A DNA stretch of 64,000 bases, taken from NCBI GenBank assembly GCA_036743375.1, contig DAINPP010000004.1:1-64000 (forward strand), in the 5' to 3' direction. This document shows positions 16,506 through 25,615 of the stretch, piece by piece. The notes beneath the pieces were generated by a model, which was not told where the DNA came from, did not search any database, and saw nothing but the letters and a program-made list of their open reading frames with translations. How positions within the stretch are numbered: position 1 is the stretch's first letter; every line of letters starts with the position of its first letter. The position numbers and the translations under genes were made by a program. The stretch is from DAINPP01 sp036743375 (GTDB lineage: Bacteria > Thermotogota > Thermotogae > MWEM01).

Positions 16506-18080
16506 TCAATTTACTTTCAAAAAGCCACAGGATGTCATGAAGGCATCAAATGCGGCAAAACCTTTTTCATCACGTTTATAAACACCGGCATTTTCTAATA
16601 CGGCGGTAAATTTCTCTCCAATCTCATTTTTAATCAATTGTATTGCTTCATCCTTTTCCATCAGGTTATTATTCTCCATCATGTCAATAATCCAGTCTTT
16701 ATGTTTAAAGAGCGGATCATCCTCCGTCAAGATGTCCAGCATCTCCCTGTTTCTTTCCCCCGTCAAAAACTCCGTAATCAATTCAGTCTCCCTCTCTAAT
16801 CTGCCGGGCAATATGGCAAGACCCATTACTTCAATCAGTCCGATATTTTCCTTCTTTATATGATGGAGGTTCGGATGCGGGTGAAATATCCCTCTCGGAA
16901 ACTCGTCAGAGGTTCTGTTATTTCTGAGTACGATATCCAGCTCATATTCTCCATCTCTATTAATCCTTGCAATAGGGGTAACCGTATTATGCGGAACCAG
17001 TTCATCATTTTCATAACTCTCATGATAAATCTCAACCGATTTATCGTCATAAACTCTCCATTGACTCAATATCTTGTCGGCAAGTTCTACGATATGATTT
17101 TTATCATTTGATCGGAGTCTTATACTCGATAAAGGCCAATTCAACAGGCCTATCTTGACGTCCTTATGTTCTTCAGCTTCAAAACAAGCCAGAATTTCCG
17201 CCTTCACCATCGGCATATCATATCTCCCGCCCTGATAATGCTCGTGCTCTAAGATTGATCCCCCGACGATAGGTAAATCGGTGTTGGAACCGATGAAATA
17301 ATGGGGAAATTGATCGAGAAATTCAAATAAGCGTTCAAATGTCTTTCGGCAAACATGCATCGGTTTGTGATCTTTAAAAATAACGATACAATGCTCGTTG
17401 TAATAAACATACGGTGAATACTGAAAATACCAGTTTTCTCCACCTAATTGCACCGGTATCAGGCGATGGTTTTCTCTCGCCTGACGTTTCATATTTCCTT
17501 CAAATCCCATATTCTGAATACACAGCACACATTTCGGATAATCAGTCGCAATCGCGTTGAGATTCTTTTTAAGTAACAGCGGATCCTTTTCCGGTTTTGA
17601 AAGATTTATCGTAATCTCCACGTTGCCGTATTCCGTTGATACCGTCCAGTGTTCGTTTTTTGCTATTCGATCGGTACGAATATAATTAACATCCTGACAT
17701 AATTTATAAAAATAATCTGTCGATGCCTTTGAATCAATCGTTTGGCCGAGTTCAACAAATTTCCCCACAACCGTTGAGGGCATAGGAGTCAGTAGTCCCA
17801 TTATTTTTGTATCGAGAAGGTCTTTTTTAGTAATACTGTCTTCAATAATGCCTTCAGAGACGGCATATTTCAGTAATTGATCCAGGATCGAATAAAGATC
17901 CGGTTTATATGAATCGTTAAATGAAAAAAATGACGGTTCACTGATTTTAAGAAGGTCAAAAAGCCTGTTTCTAACAAAAATACTGTCTAGTTCAGTTATC
18001 AGATTTTTCTGTATCCCGTAAATCAGAAGTTCTTCTACACACTTAGCGGCATTTTTTTCCGAACACATAACACTTTCCAT
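16506..18080 (-). CDS. galT: UDP-glucose--hexose-1-phosphate uridylyltransferase, type 2
   Basis: The product (about 524 residues) is of the long GalT class found in Gram-positive bacteria, which exchanges UMP between UDP-glucose and galactose-1-phosphate in the Leloir pathway. 'NHRLIPVQLGGENWYFQYSPY', 'EHCIVIF', 'GSILEHEHYQGG' (nucleotide-binding region with the active-site His) and 'FHPHPNLHHIKKENIGLIEVMG' are typical. I chose the ATG at 18080 because GAGGTG is 9 bases upstream; an ATG four codons earlier lies almost on that site. galK and galE are not in the window. Confidence 0.93.
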   Translation of the reverse strand: MESVMCSEKNAAKCVEELLIYGIQKNLITELDSIFVRNRLFDLLKISEPSFFSFNDSYKPDLYSILDQLLKYAVSEGIIEDSITKKDLLDTKIMGLLTPMPSTVVGKFVELGQTIDSKASTDYFYKLCQDVNYIRTDRIAKNEHWTVSTEYGNVEITINLSKPEKDPLLLKKNLNAIATDYPKCVLCIQNMGFEGNMKRQARENHRLIPVQLGGENWYFQYSPYVYYNEHCIVIFKDHKPMHVCRKTFERLFEFLDQFPHYFIGSNTDLPIVGGSILEHEHYQGGRYDMPMVKAEILACFEAEEHKDVKIGLLNWPLSSIRLRSNDKNHIVELADKILSQWRVYDDKSVEIYHESYENDELVPHNTVTPIARINRDGEYELDIVLRNNRTSDEFPRGIFHPHPNLHHIKKENIGLIEVMGLAILPGRLERETELITEFLTGERNREMLDILTEDDPLFKHKDWIIDMMENNNLMEKDEAIQLIKNEIGEKFTAVLENAGVYKRDEKGFAAFDAFMTSCGFLKVN

Positions 18081-18099
18081 GAATTCATTCACCTCAAAT

Positions 18100-20949
18100 T
18101 TATTTTAATATCCTGTTCTCCATCAGATATTCAATTACTTCCTCGTTTTTAGGAACGGCAAGATGGTCAAGGTTCATAAAATGCTGTCTTTCCTGCCCCT
18201 TATCTATCCCCCACATCTGCTGACTGTAAAGATTTACAACTCCATCATTTCTGCCATGTCTGGAATAATTCTCCATGGTCTGATGCGATACGAGATCACC
18301 AACTGTTTTCATCAATTCGTAAGTAACGGACAAACCGGAAGTAATATCCGTCGATTCAGGCGTCAGTTCTGCAGAGACCAGATAAAGTTTATCGAGATAT
18401 TTGTCATTTTCATTTAATTGAAGTGTCTCCGGCTCGGCAACAAAAACATTCTCCAAAACTTCGTCATTCAGATCGGAATACAGGTAAATCCCAAGCGACT
18501 CACAATAGTTTTTGGGTGTGTATATCATACAGAGACCACCGGGAAACGGATCTAAAAAACGCAGCATCTCGGTAAAGACCTTCCCTACCATTTCCGGGTG
18601 TTTCCTGGAAAAATAAAGCATGAGTTCAGCACTTTTGGTAGCTTCTGTCCCATTGATAAAAGAATAAAGAAAATTACCCATCGTGAGATTAATATTTGGG
18701 GGAGTTCCGACTTCAAGCTTGTCTACCGCTTCCATCAGTTCCGGATTTACACTCAGGATAAAATTCTGGGCAAGTGTACCGAGATGCGGTGTATCAAGGG
18801 TTATGAGTTGCCTGATATGATCCCCAACACATGTCAGATTGTATTCATTGTTGATACAGAACCTCGAAACAAGCCCCCCCATACTGGAAGCAATCATGGT
18901 AATCTCTTCATAATCTCTGTGAATATCATTCTTAATGATCAGTTCTGAAAGGATTTCCCCATATCTGCTTGCCGGATATACGGAGGTATCATAAGTGTAT
19001 TCATAAAAATCAAAATCAGCAAACAGTTCTGGATTTTCATTCACATACTGATAAAATCCATTCCAGACATCCAGCCGTCCATCGTTTCGCCATACGGCAT
19101 CGATATGCGGAACAATATTGAACGATTCATCGAAATAGGGAATATTCTGTTTGCCGTGAACAAAGATAATTGCCTTTTTATGTCTTTTCACATCGGAAGA
19201 AATCGTAATTTCTTCATTATACAGCTCTATGGGATATCTTGCAAGACTGTATTCTTCCGTTTCTGAAGTCTCGCTTACACTGTCCATCAATGCCGATGGA
19301 ACATTTCCAGCAAAGAGATTGTCCAGAACCAGGTATCCAAGGTTTGTATTCTTTATTTCAAGCTTCAGACGTTTATCATAAGTCGGAAGCATCCTGTAAA
19401 GATCATGATAAGGCTGAAGTTGCAGATAACTGTCAACAGAAAGATCGACGTTTTCAACACTGAGTTCTGATTCCAAAAGTTTTAAATCGAATCCATTCCA
19501 GACAAGTGTTCTCAGGGTTTTCCACAACGTGTTCCCTACATGGTTGGCAGCCACCCAGAAGAAATCAACGAGTACAAGCGGATCACCTTTTGTAGTTCTT
19601 CCGGAAAAAATTGGATAAAGCTTCATAAAAGATTCTGAAGCATCTGAAGTCATATCCACATCCGACTTTATGATAGCAAAATGAGCTTCCGTTTCAGGAA
19701 TGACAAACGGTTTAATCAGATCGATGACTTCATAAGTCTCGGTGGTTTCGATCTGTGGTTCAATCCTTTTTATACTGATCATATTGGTCTTTTCAAGATT
19801 TTTCATTAAAAGATATGAATTTTGATTCTCTGATAAGACCGAACATGAAGAATATATCTGCTCTTTTAAAGCGGCAATCTGATCAGATAGATACGATTCG
19901 GAGTTATCATAATCCAATTCCCTGTTGATAAAGGTTTCTATTATCTTTTTTCGTCCTTCTTCGTTTGCGTTTTTCAAGGCCGATTCAAATGTCTTGTAGG
20001 CAACCATCTCAAATTTTGTTTCCAGAAGCAAAAGCCTTCTGATATCCTCAACGTCTATGATCCCGTAGGTTTTAGCGAGTGTTTTATTCAGCGTATCCAG
20101 TTCACTTTGAATAGATTCCGCAAGATACCTCAGAAATTCAAGATTTACCGCGGTTATCAGTGCATTTTCTCTTTGATCGGTTTTAAAAAAATGATCATAA
20201 GGGATCTGACCGGCCGTAATTTCCGCATTTTCCACAACCTTTCTCATATAATCATCGTATAAGGCGAGAAGAGAAAAGATTTCAATCTGTGAAAACGCAT
20301 CATGAATCTCATTATCAAAAAATTGATACGCTTTCAAAGGGAGATTCAGATCATCCTCTTCATAAACCGTAGGAGAAAAATCGACCGGTTTAGAAAAGAA
20401 ATAATTATCAAAATTATTGTAAAAAATCACATTCAGCTTATGTTTTTCTTCAATGTACTGTGTGATACTCTTCATATTTTCCTTGTTTTTAAAAGAATCA
20501 TTTAACGTTTTTTCCATTCTTTTCAGGGTACTTAGAAAATAGGTGATATAACTCATGTCATCAAGAATCAGCTTACTCGCAGAAAAACTTGAAAAAATAT
20601 CTGATGTATCAAAAAGCGATTTTTGAATCTGAAGATAATTCAACACCGCTATCTCGCAGAATTGTGAATTCACAGGGGTAAAATCCGATAATCTTAAGTT
20701 TGTGATCAGAACCTCGTCATCCGTCTCTATTTTCTTTGATACAAGCGTACAGTATTTATTATCCTCTTTTAGAATGATAAATACTCTTGAAAAATCATGT
20801 TTTGAAAGAATTTTTTCAATTGCGTTCTGATCAAGATGTGAATAAAAGGCGAGTCTTCTTCCATAATCCTGAGATATTTCCTGGATGGTAGCAGAAAAAA
20901 CTGTCAACAACAACATACAACCAATACACAAAATAATATTCTTCTTCAT
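18100..20949 (-). CDS. large exported protein with C-terminal lipase-like alpha/beta hydrolase
   Basis: This protein of 949 residues starts with a signal peptide (residues 1-20). The first 550 residues are helix-rich and not recognised. From about 585 an alpha/beta hydrolase fold begins with 'AIIFVHGKQN'. The nucleophile elbow is 'ASSMGGL' with Ser689, followed by 'LDTPHLGT', typical of triacylglycerol lipases and PGAP1-like esterases. Likely triad partners are Asp902 ('NDGVV') and His929 ('LDHLAV'). A secreted or envelope-bound esterase is inferred. The ATG at 20949 has AAGGGG 5 bases upstream; a GTG five codons earlier overlaps that site. It lies 19 bases before galT and may head the long minus-strand run. 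Confidence 0.75.
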   Translation of the reverse strand: MKKNIILCIGCMLLLTVFSATIQEISQDYGRRLAFYSHLDQNAIEKILSKHDFSRVFIILKEDNKYCTLVSKKIETDDEVLITNLRLSDFTPVNSQFCEIAVLNYLQIQKSLFDTSDIFSSFSASKLILDDMSYITYFLSTLKRMEKTLNDSFKNKENMKSITQYIEEKHKLNVIFYNNFDNYFFSKPVDFSPTVYEEDDLNLPLKAYQFFDNEIHDAFSQIEIFSLLALYDDYMRKVVENAEITAGQIPYDHFFKTDQRENALITAVNLEFLRYLAESIQSELDTLNKTLAKTYGIIDVEDIRRLLLLETKFEMVAYKTFESALKNANEEGRKKIIETFINRELDYDNSESYLSDQIAALKEQIYSSCSVLSENQNSYLLMKNLEKTNMISIKRIEPQIETTETYEVIDLIKPFVIPETEAHFAIIKSDVDMTSDASESFMKLYPIFSGRTTKGDPLVLVDFFWVAANHVGNTLWKTLRTLVWNGFDLKLLESELSVENVDLSVDSYLQLQPYHDLYRMLPTYDKRLKLEIKNTNLGYLVLDNLFAGNVPSALMDSVSETSETEEYSLARYPIELYNEEITISSDVKRHKKAIIFVHGKQNIPYFDESFNIVPHIDAVWRNDGRLDVWNGFYQYVNENPELFADFDFYEYTYDTSVYPASRYGEILSELIIKNDIHRDYEEITMIASSMGGLVSRFCINNEYNLTCVGDHIRQLITLDTPHLGTLAQNFILSVNPELMEAVDKLEVGTPPNINLTMGNFLYSFINGTEATKSAELMLYFSRKHPEMVGKVFTEMLRFLDPFPGGLCMIYTPKNYCESLGIYLYSDLNDEVLENVFVAEPETLQLNENDKYLDKLYLVSAELTPESTDITSGLSVTYELMKTVGDLVSHQTMENYSRHGRNDGVVNLYSQQMWGIDKGQERQHFMNLDHLAVPKNEEVIEYLMENRILK

Positions 20950-21103
20950 TTTTTCCCCTTTCACGTAAAGAGTTTTGATCTCAACAATAAAACCATTCCG
21001 GCCTATTATATCATGACTAATTTTAAAGAAGTGAAAGATAAATTAGCTGAGGTGATATAATCTTTTTTGTGAAATATGAGAAAAAGATATTGGAGGGCAC
21101 GCC

Positions 21104-22594
21104 TTGGAATATATAATTAATACTTTATCATTTCTCCTCATCATCAATATACTGTTTGCTGTCTCAATCGTATTTCTCGAAAGGAAAGATCCTCAGACCA
21201 CCCTGGCCTGGCTGATGGTTTTAATCTTTATACCCGGTCTGGGATTTTTTCTGTACCTCTTTTTCGGGCAAAACCTGAAGAAGGAAAAAATGTTCAAGCT
21301 CAAGGAATCTGAGGATAGAATCTTAAAAAACATCCTTAAACTTCAGGAAAACGAGCTTGATAAACATGAAATGACTTTTTATGATCCGACGCTTGTTGAG
21401 TATAAGGATATTATAAAAATGAATATTAAGACAGATGATTCTTTCTTGACCCAAAACAACGAGATAGCAATATTCACCGATGGAAACGATAAATATAAGA
21501 GTCTGATCAGTGATATAGAAAACGCAAAAAGTCATATTCATTTACTTTATTACATTTTCAACGATGATGAAATAGGAAATAAAATCATCGATACGCTGAT
21601 CAGAAAACTTGATGAAGGGGTCAAGGTCAAACTGCTCTACGACGATGTCGGATGTTCAAAAACCAATTCAGAACTCTTTTTAAGATTTGAGGATCATGGA
21701 GGAGAAACCGCACCTTTTTTCCCATTCATTTTACCGAGATTCCACTTCAGACTCAATTTCAGGAATCATAGAAAAATCGCAATAATAGACGGAAAAACAG
21801 GTTATATTGGCGGTTTCAATATAGGAGATGAGTATCTTGGAAAAAATCATAATTTGGGAAATTGGCGTGATACGCATCTCAGAATTACAGGAGATGCCGT
21901 TTACGCTCTCCAGATAAGATTCCTGATGGACTGGGAATACGCCTCGAAGGAAAAACCGCGAATATACGATGAAAACAGGATAAAAAGGGCTATAAAAAAA
22001 TATGACTATGTAGATGATTTATTCCCGATCAATCACCCGGTTGGAAAAAAGGCCGTACAGATAGTATCAAGCGGACCGGATTCGGATTCCGAACAGATAA
22101 AATACGGCTATTTAAAGCTGATCAACAGGGCGAAGGAAAGCATTTTTATACAGTCCCCCTATTTCATACCGGACAGCAGTATTGTAGAATCCTTAAAAAT
22201 CGCCGCACTTTCCGGTGTGGATGTTCGTATCATGATCCCCTGCAAACCCGATCATCCTTTTGTGTACTGGGCAACACTGAGTAATGCGGCTGAACTGTTA
22301 AATTCGGGAGTGAGAATTTACAGATACATGGATGGATTCCTTCATTCGAAGACCATCGTCGTTGATGGAAGAATCTCTTCGGTTGGAACGGCAAACTGGG
22401 ATGTCAGAAGCTTTAAATTAAATTTTGAAGTTAATTCCTTCATCTACGACAAAGAAACCTCAAAGGCTTTGAATGATTTCTTCTTAAAAGATCTGACAAA
22501 AAGCAGTGAATTAACGAAGCAGGCCTATGAAAACAGAAAAATTACGATCAAGGTAAAAGAATCATTTTCCAGACTCCTGTCACCTCTGTTATAA
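21104..22594 (+). CDS. cls: cardiolipin synthase
   Basis: This 496-residue phospholipase D-family enzyme joins phosphatidylglycerol molecules to cardiolipin. Two N-terminal membrane segments (about 3-25 and 33-54) are followed by two HKD motifs, 'HRKIAIIDG' (His222) and 'HSKTIVVDG' (His414). The length and 'RKDPQTTLAWLM' are typical. The start is TTG with GGAGGG 6 bases upstream. A TATAAT near 21055 may be its -10. It is convergent with the methyltransferase, 13 bases apart. Confidence 0.95.
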   Translation: MEYIINTLSFLLIINILFAVSIVFLERKDPQTTLAWLMVLIFIPGLGFFLYLFFGQNLKKEKMFKLKESEDRILKNILKLQENELDKHEMTFYDPTLVEYKDIIKMNIKTDDSFLTQNNEIAIFTDGNDKYKSLISDIENAKSHIHLLYYIFNDDEIGNKIIDTLIRKLDEGVKVKLLYDDVGCSKTNSELFLRFEDHGGETAPFFPFILPRFHFRLNFRNHRKIAIIDGKTGYIGGFNIGDEYLGKNHNLGNWRDTHLRITGDAVYALQIRFLMDWEYASKEKPRIYDENRIKRAIKKYDYVDDLFPINHPVGKKAVQIVSSGPDSDSEQIKYGYLKLINRAKESIFIQSPYFIPDSSIVESLKIAALSGVDVRIMIPCKPDHPFVYWATLSNAAELLNSGVRIYRYMDGFLHSKTIVVDGRISSVGTANWDVRSFKLNFEVNSFIYDKETSKALNDFFLKDLTKSSELTKQAYENRKITIKVKESFSRLLSPLL

Positions 22595-22607
22595 AATATC
22601 ATTCAAC

Positions 22608-23234
22608 CTATTTTGTTTTAACATCCCATGAATAGAGACCGCCACATTCTGAAAATTGTGTGTATTCAGCTTCTTTGAACACGGAGCAAAGTTCCTCGGC
22701 TATCAAATAAAATTCAGTTGAATCCCATTCATCCGCATATTTCTCACGGCAGGCATCATGCTCCCTTTGCGTTCTAAAAGAGATATCGACAAGGAATAGC
22801 CGTCCGTCCTCTTTTTTTAAAAGTTTCAGATAGCTATCAATTAATTGATTTCTTTTCTCCGGCCTGAAATGATGAAAAACATAGGCTGATACAATGACAC
22901 TAAATTTTGCCCTTTCAAATTCTACGGGAACACCTTTATTATTCAGATCATGCTGTATCAGGTAGGCACTCGGCATCTTGCTTGCGGCAATTTCGATCAT
23001 CTTTTCTGAAAAATCAAGACCATAACACTGGGCGTTTCTTGAATAAAATTCCTGCATGAAATTACCCGTCCCTACCCCTATATCGAGGATCTGCGTACTG
23101 TGATCAATCTCACACGATTGTATTATTTCATTTTTTATTTTTTCATAGCCGATAAACGGAAACTCATTCTTACAGACTGTCGTATCGTACTCTTGCGACC
23201 ACTTGTCAAAGATAACTTTTTTTATAATACTCAC
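22608..23234 (-). CDS. SAM-dependent methyltransferase, class I
   Basis: The core of about 208 residues has motif I 'ILDIGVGTGNF', acidic 'YGLDFSEKMI' and a later 'SAYVFHHF'. That is the 7-beta-strand methyltransferase fold that binds SAM; the substrate is unknown. The open frame can extend to 23333, but the extra N-terminal residues are hydrophobic and lie outside the family's domain. I prefer the GTG at 23234, just before 'DKWSQEYD', although no good ribosome site fits either start. A hydrophobic leader is possible if the long start is used. Confidence 0.7.
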   Translation of the reverse strand: MSIIKKVIFDKWSQEYDTTVCKNEFPFIGYEKIKNEIIQSCEIDHSTQILDIGVGTGNFMQEFYSRNAQCYGLDFSEKMIEIAASKMPSAYLIQHDLNNKGVPVEFERAKFSVIVSAYVFHHFRPEKRNQLIDSYLKLLKKEDGRLFLVDISFRTQREHDACREKYADEWDSTEFYLIAEELCSVFKEAEYTQFSECGGLYSWDVKTK

Positions 23235-23459
23235 CCTCTTCCGGTCTATTTTATCACGAAACAAACCGGGAGAGAACCTGAGCATTCCAAAAAGATATAA
23301 ATAAACGATACTAAACATTATTCGGAAATACATTTAACATCTAAAAGCGTTTGACGCTGTGATATAATAAATGTGTACAGTAACCCTGTCAGTGCTGAAT
23401 TTTGCTTTTTAATTCTTTGATTCACAAGTATCGTATAGTAATAAAAAGAGGTGGCATGT

Positions 23460-24077
23460 ATGTCAAAACCAATACATATAATTACAATGCAGAACACTTC
23501 TGAATGGTTTTTTGAGCCAAAGGAAATGTATTTCGGATACATTATCAGGACTGGTAAATTTACAATCGAAAACAGAAATGAATTTGATATTCTCAGAACG
23601 GCTAAATTGTTGACGGTTCACAGTTTTTTTGATACCTGTTCAATCACCCGTGTCATAGAAAAAAATTCTTTTGATCCAAAAAACAAGATTATTTATTTCC
23701 GTTATGAAGAAGATCTGCCCTATGAAATTATCCAGATCTACAAGCACCGTATGATGACGACCATCTGCAGATACTGTGATTTAAAGCAGATTGTGTATGA
23801 TCTTATTCAGCTGGTTTCTATCGACAAGGAACTTTTTAACGATGAATATGTTGAGTGGATGGATAATACGGTCGAAGATGTTAATTTCATATCCGATTCT
23901 GAAAGGGGCAAACTTCGGACTTTTCTGAATCTTTTTTCAAACAGTTATATCACTTCATTTTTGTCATTAAGTTATAAGCATGATACGATAAGAATGTTTA
24001 AAGACAGGGAAAAAATTGTCTATAAGCTACTGGAAATGAAATATTTAAATGATATCGGCATGGTAAAAATCATATAA
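23460..24077 (+). CDS. hypothetical cytoplasmic protein
   Basis: This 205-residue protein has no recognised family. It lacks a signal peptide and membrane segments, is rich in aromatic residues and Lys/Glu, and contains 'CRYCD' near the middle, a lone CxxC pair too small to claim a metal site. The ATG at 23460 has GAGGTGG 5 bases upstream; a GTG three codons earlier overlaps that site. It ends 13 bases before the amidohydrolase, so the two are probably co-transcribed. Confidence 0.6.
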   Translation: MSKPIHIITMQNTSEWFFEPKEMYFGYIIRTGKFTIENRNEFDILRTAKLLTVHSFFDTCSITRVIEKNSFDPKNKIIYFRYEEDLPYEIIQIYKHRMMTTICRYCDLKQIVYDLIQLVSIDKELFNDEYVEWMDNTVEDVNFISDSERGKLRTFLNLFSNSYITSFLSLSYKHDTIRMFKDREKIVYKLLEMKYLNDIGMVKII

Positions 24078-24090
24078 TTCAGGTGATGAT

Positions 24091-25596
24091 GTGAAAAGGG
24101 TGTTATCCAACTTATTCGTATACAATAATGACACGAAAGAATTTAAAAAAAAGATGCTGATGATCGATAAAAACAGATTTCGTTTTATTTCGCAACCTGA
24201 ATTAACTCGGCTTGAGAGTAGCGAATCGCTGGATCTTGAGAACCTCAACGGTTATTACCTGTATCCTTCTTTCGTAGACTCACATCTTCATCTTCTCGGT
24301 ACGGGGATGGAATCCATCAGGGTCAATTTATCTGATTGTAAAAGTAAATCCGATCTCATAGAAGCGATAGAAAAATCATCGATAAACGACACCAATATCA
24401 TTCTAAGAGGCTGGGATGAAGAGCGCCTCGGTTTTTTCCCGGACAGACAGTTTATCGATAAAATCACCGGAAAAGTATGCCTTCTTACCAGAAAATGCGG
24501 GCATATCGCGGTATGTAACACGGCATTTATCAATTTATTATCAAGAAATGGAATTATCGAAAAAGACGACTCCAGTTTTTCAAGGGGTATACTGAAAGAA
24601 AGAACGCTGGAAGAAGCACAAAACCTTATAAAATACAGTGTAAACGAAATATCGGATATGTTAAACAAGGCATGCGGGAAATTGTTGAAGATGGGGATTA
24701 CCTCCGTACACAGCGATGATTATCACTCTGTTGAATTAAGGACACTTTTAGACGTCTTAAGAAAACAGAAGTCTATCAGGCTTTTTGAAAAAATAAATCC
24801 CAAAAGTTCCGATGAGTTAAAAGAGATGATCACAGAGGAAATCTTTGACACTGAGAGTGAAAGAAATTCTTTCACCCGAATCAAGGCCATAAAGGTCTAT
24901 CTTGATGGTTCGTTTGGTGGAAAAACCGCAGCACTGAACCAACCCTATGAAAACTCTCTAAATACCGGTATCCTTTATATGGGCTCCAATGAACTGGGGA
25001 ATTATATCAGACTTTGTGAAGAAGCTGGATTACAACTCCTGGTTCACGTCATAGGGGATAAGGCATTAGACATTGCACTTGATGCATTTCAAAAGAACAT
25101 CTCATCTTTTAACCCGTTAAGACACCGATTGATCCATGTTCAACTTGCCTCGGATGAGCAGCTCAGAAGAATCAGACAATTAAATCTTTATTTAAGTATT
25201 CAGCCCGTTTTTTATGATAAAGATAAAGAGATGGCAGAATCCATTCTTGGTGAAAAACGTTTTACGGAAGACGCCTATCCGTTTACAAAAATGCTTGATC
25301 TCGGTATTGAATTTTCACTTTCCACAGATTCACCGGTAGAAAACGTGAATCCCTTTGAAAATCTTTCCAGTTCGTTAAGATTCATGGACATTGAGACTGC
25401 CTTTGAAAAGTATACCATTTCATCGGCAAAGGCGGCATTTGATGATAAAAGACTTGGAAAGATAGCAGACGGTTTTTACGCGGACGGCTTTTTACTCAAA
25501 TCAAACCTTTTTGAATTGGAGGAAGAGAAGATTAGTCTTTTGAAACCGGCTTATACACTCTTTAACGGTAATCTTATCAGCCACATACAACATTAA
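24091..25596 (+). CDS. YtcJ-like metal-dependent amidohydrolase
   Basis: This 501-residue protein belongs to the amidohydrolase-3 (YtcJ) group. The metal ligands appear in order: 'DSHLHLLG' in the N-terminal third, 'HVIGDKALD' and 'HRLIHVQL' in the middle, and 'STDSPVENVNPF' near the end. A cytoplasmic hydrolase acting on an amide or cyclic amide bond is expected; the substrate cannot be read. The start is GTG with GGTGATGAT before it. It precedes hppA by 19 bases. Confidence 0.85.
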   Translation: MKRVLSNLFVYNNDTKEFKKKMLMIDKNRFRFISQPELTRLESSESLDLENLNGYYLYPSFVDSHLHLLGTGMESIRVNLSDCKSKSDLIEAIEKSSINDTNIILRGWDEERLGFFPDRQFIDKITGKVCLLTRKCGHIAVCNTAFINLLSRNGIIEKDDSSFSRGILKERTLEEAQNLIKYSVNEISDMLNKACGKLLKMGITSVHSDDYHSVELRTLLDVLRKQKSIRLFEKINPKSSDELKEMITEEIFDTESERNSFTRIKAIKVYLDGSFGGKTAALNQPYENSLNTGILYMGSNELGNYIRLCEEAGLQLLVHVIGDKALDIALDAFQKNISSFNPLRHRLIHVQLASDEQLRRIRQLNLYLSIQPVFYDKDKEMAESILGEKRFTEDAYPFTKMLDLGIEFSLSTDSPVENVNPFENLSSSLRFMDIETAFEKYTISSAKAAFDDKRLGKIADGFYADGFLLKSNLFELEEEKISLLKPAYTLFNGNLISHIQH

Positions 25597-25615
25597 AAAA
25601 AGGAGGATACAGCAA

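Noticed and set aside
23345..23370. TTGACG followed by TATAAT as a promoter
   Set aside because: The two boxes are only about 6 bases apart, far too close for a normal promoter.
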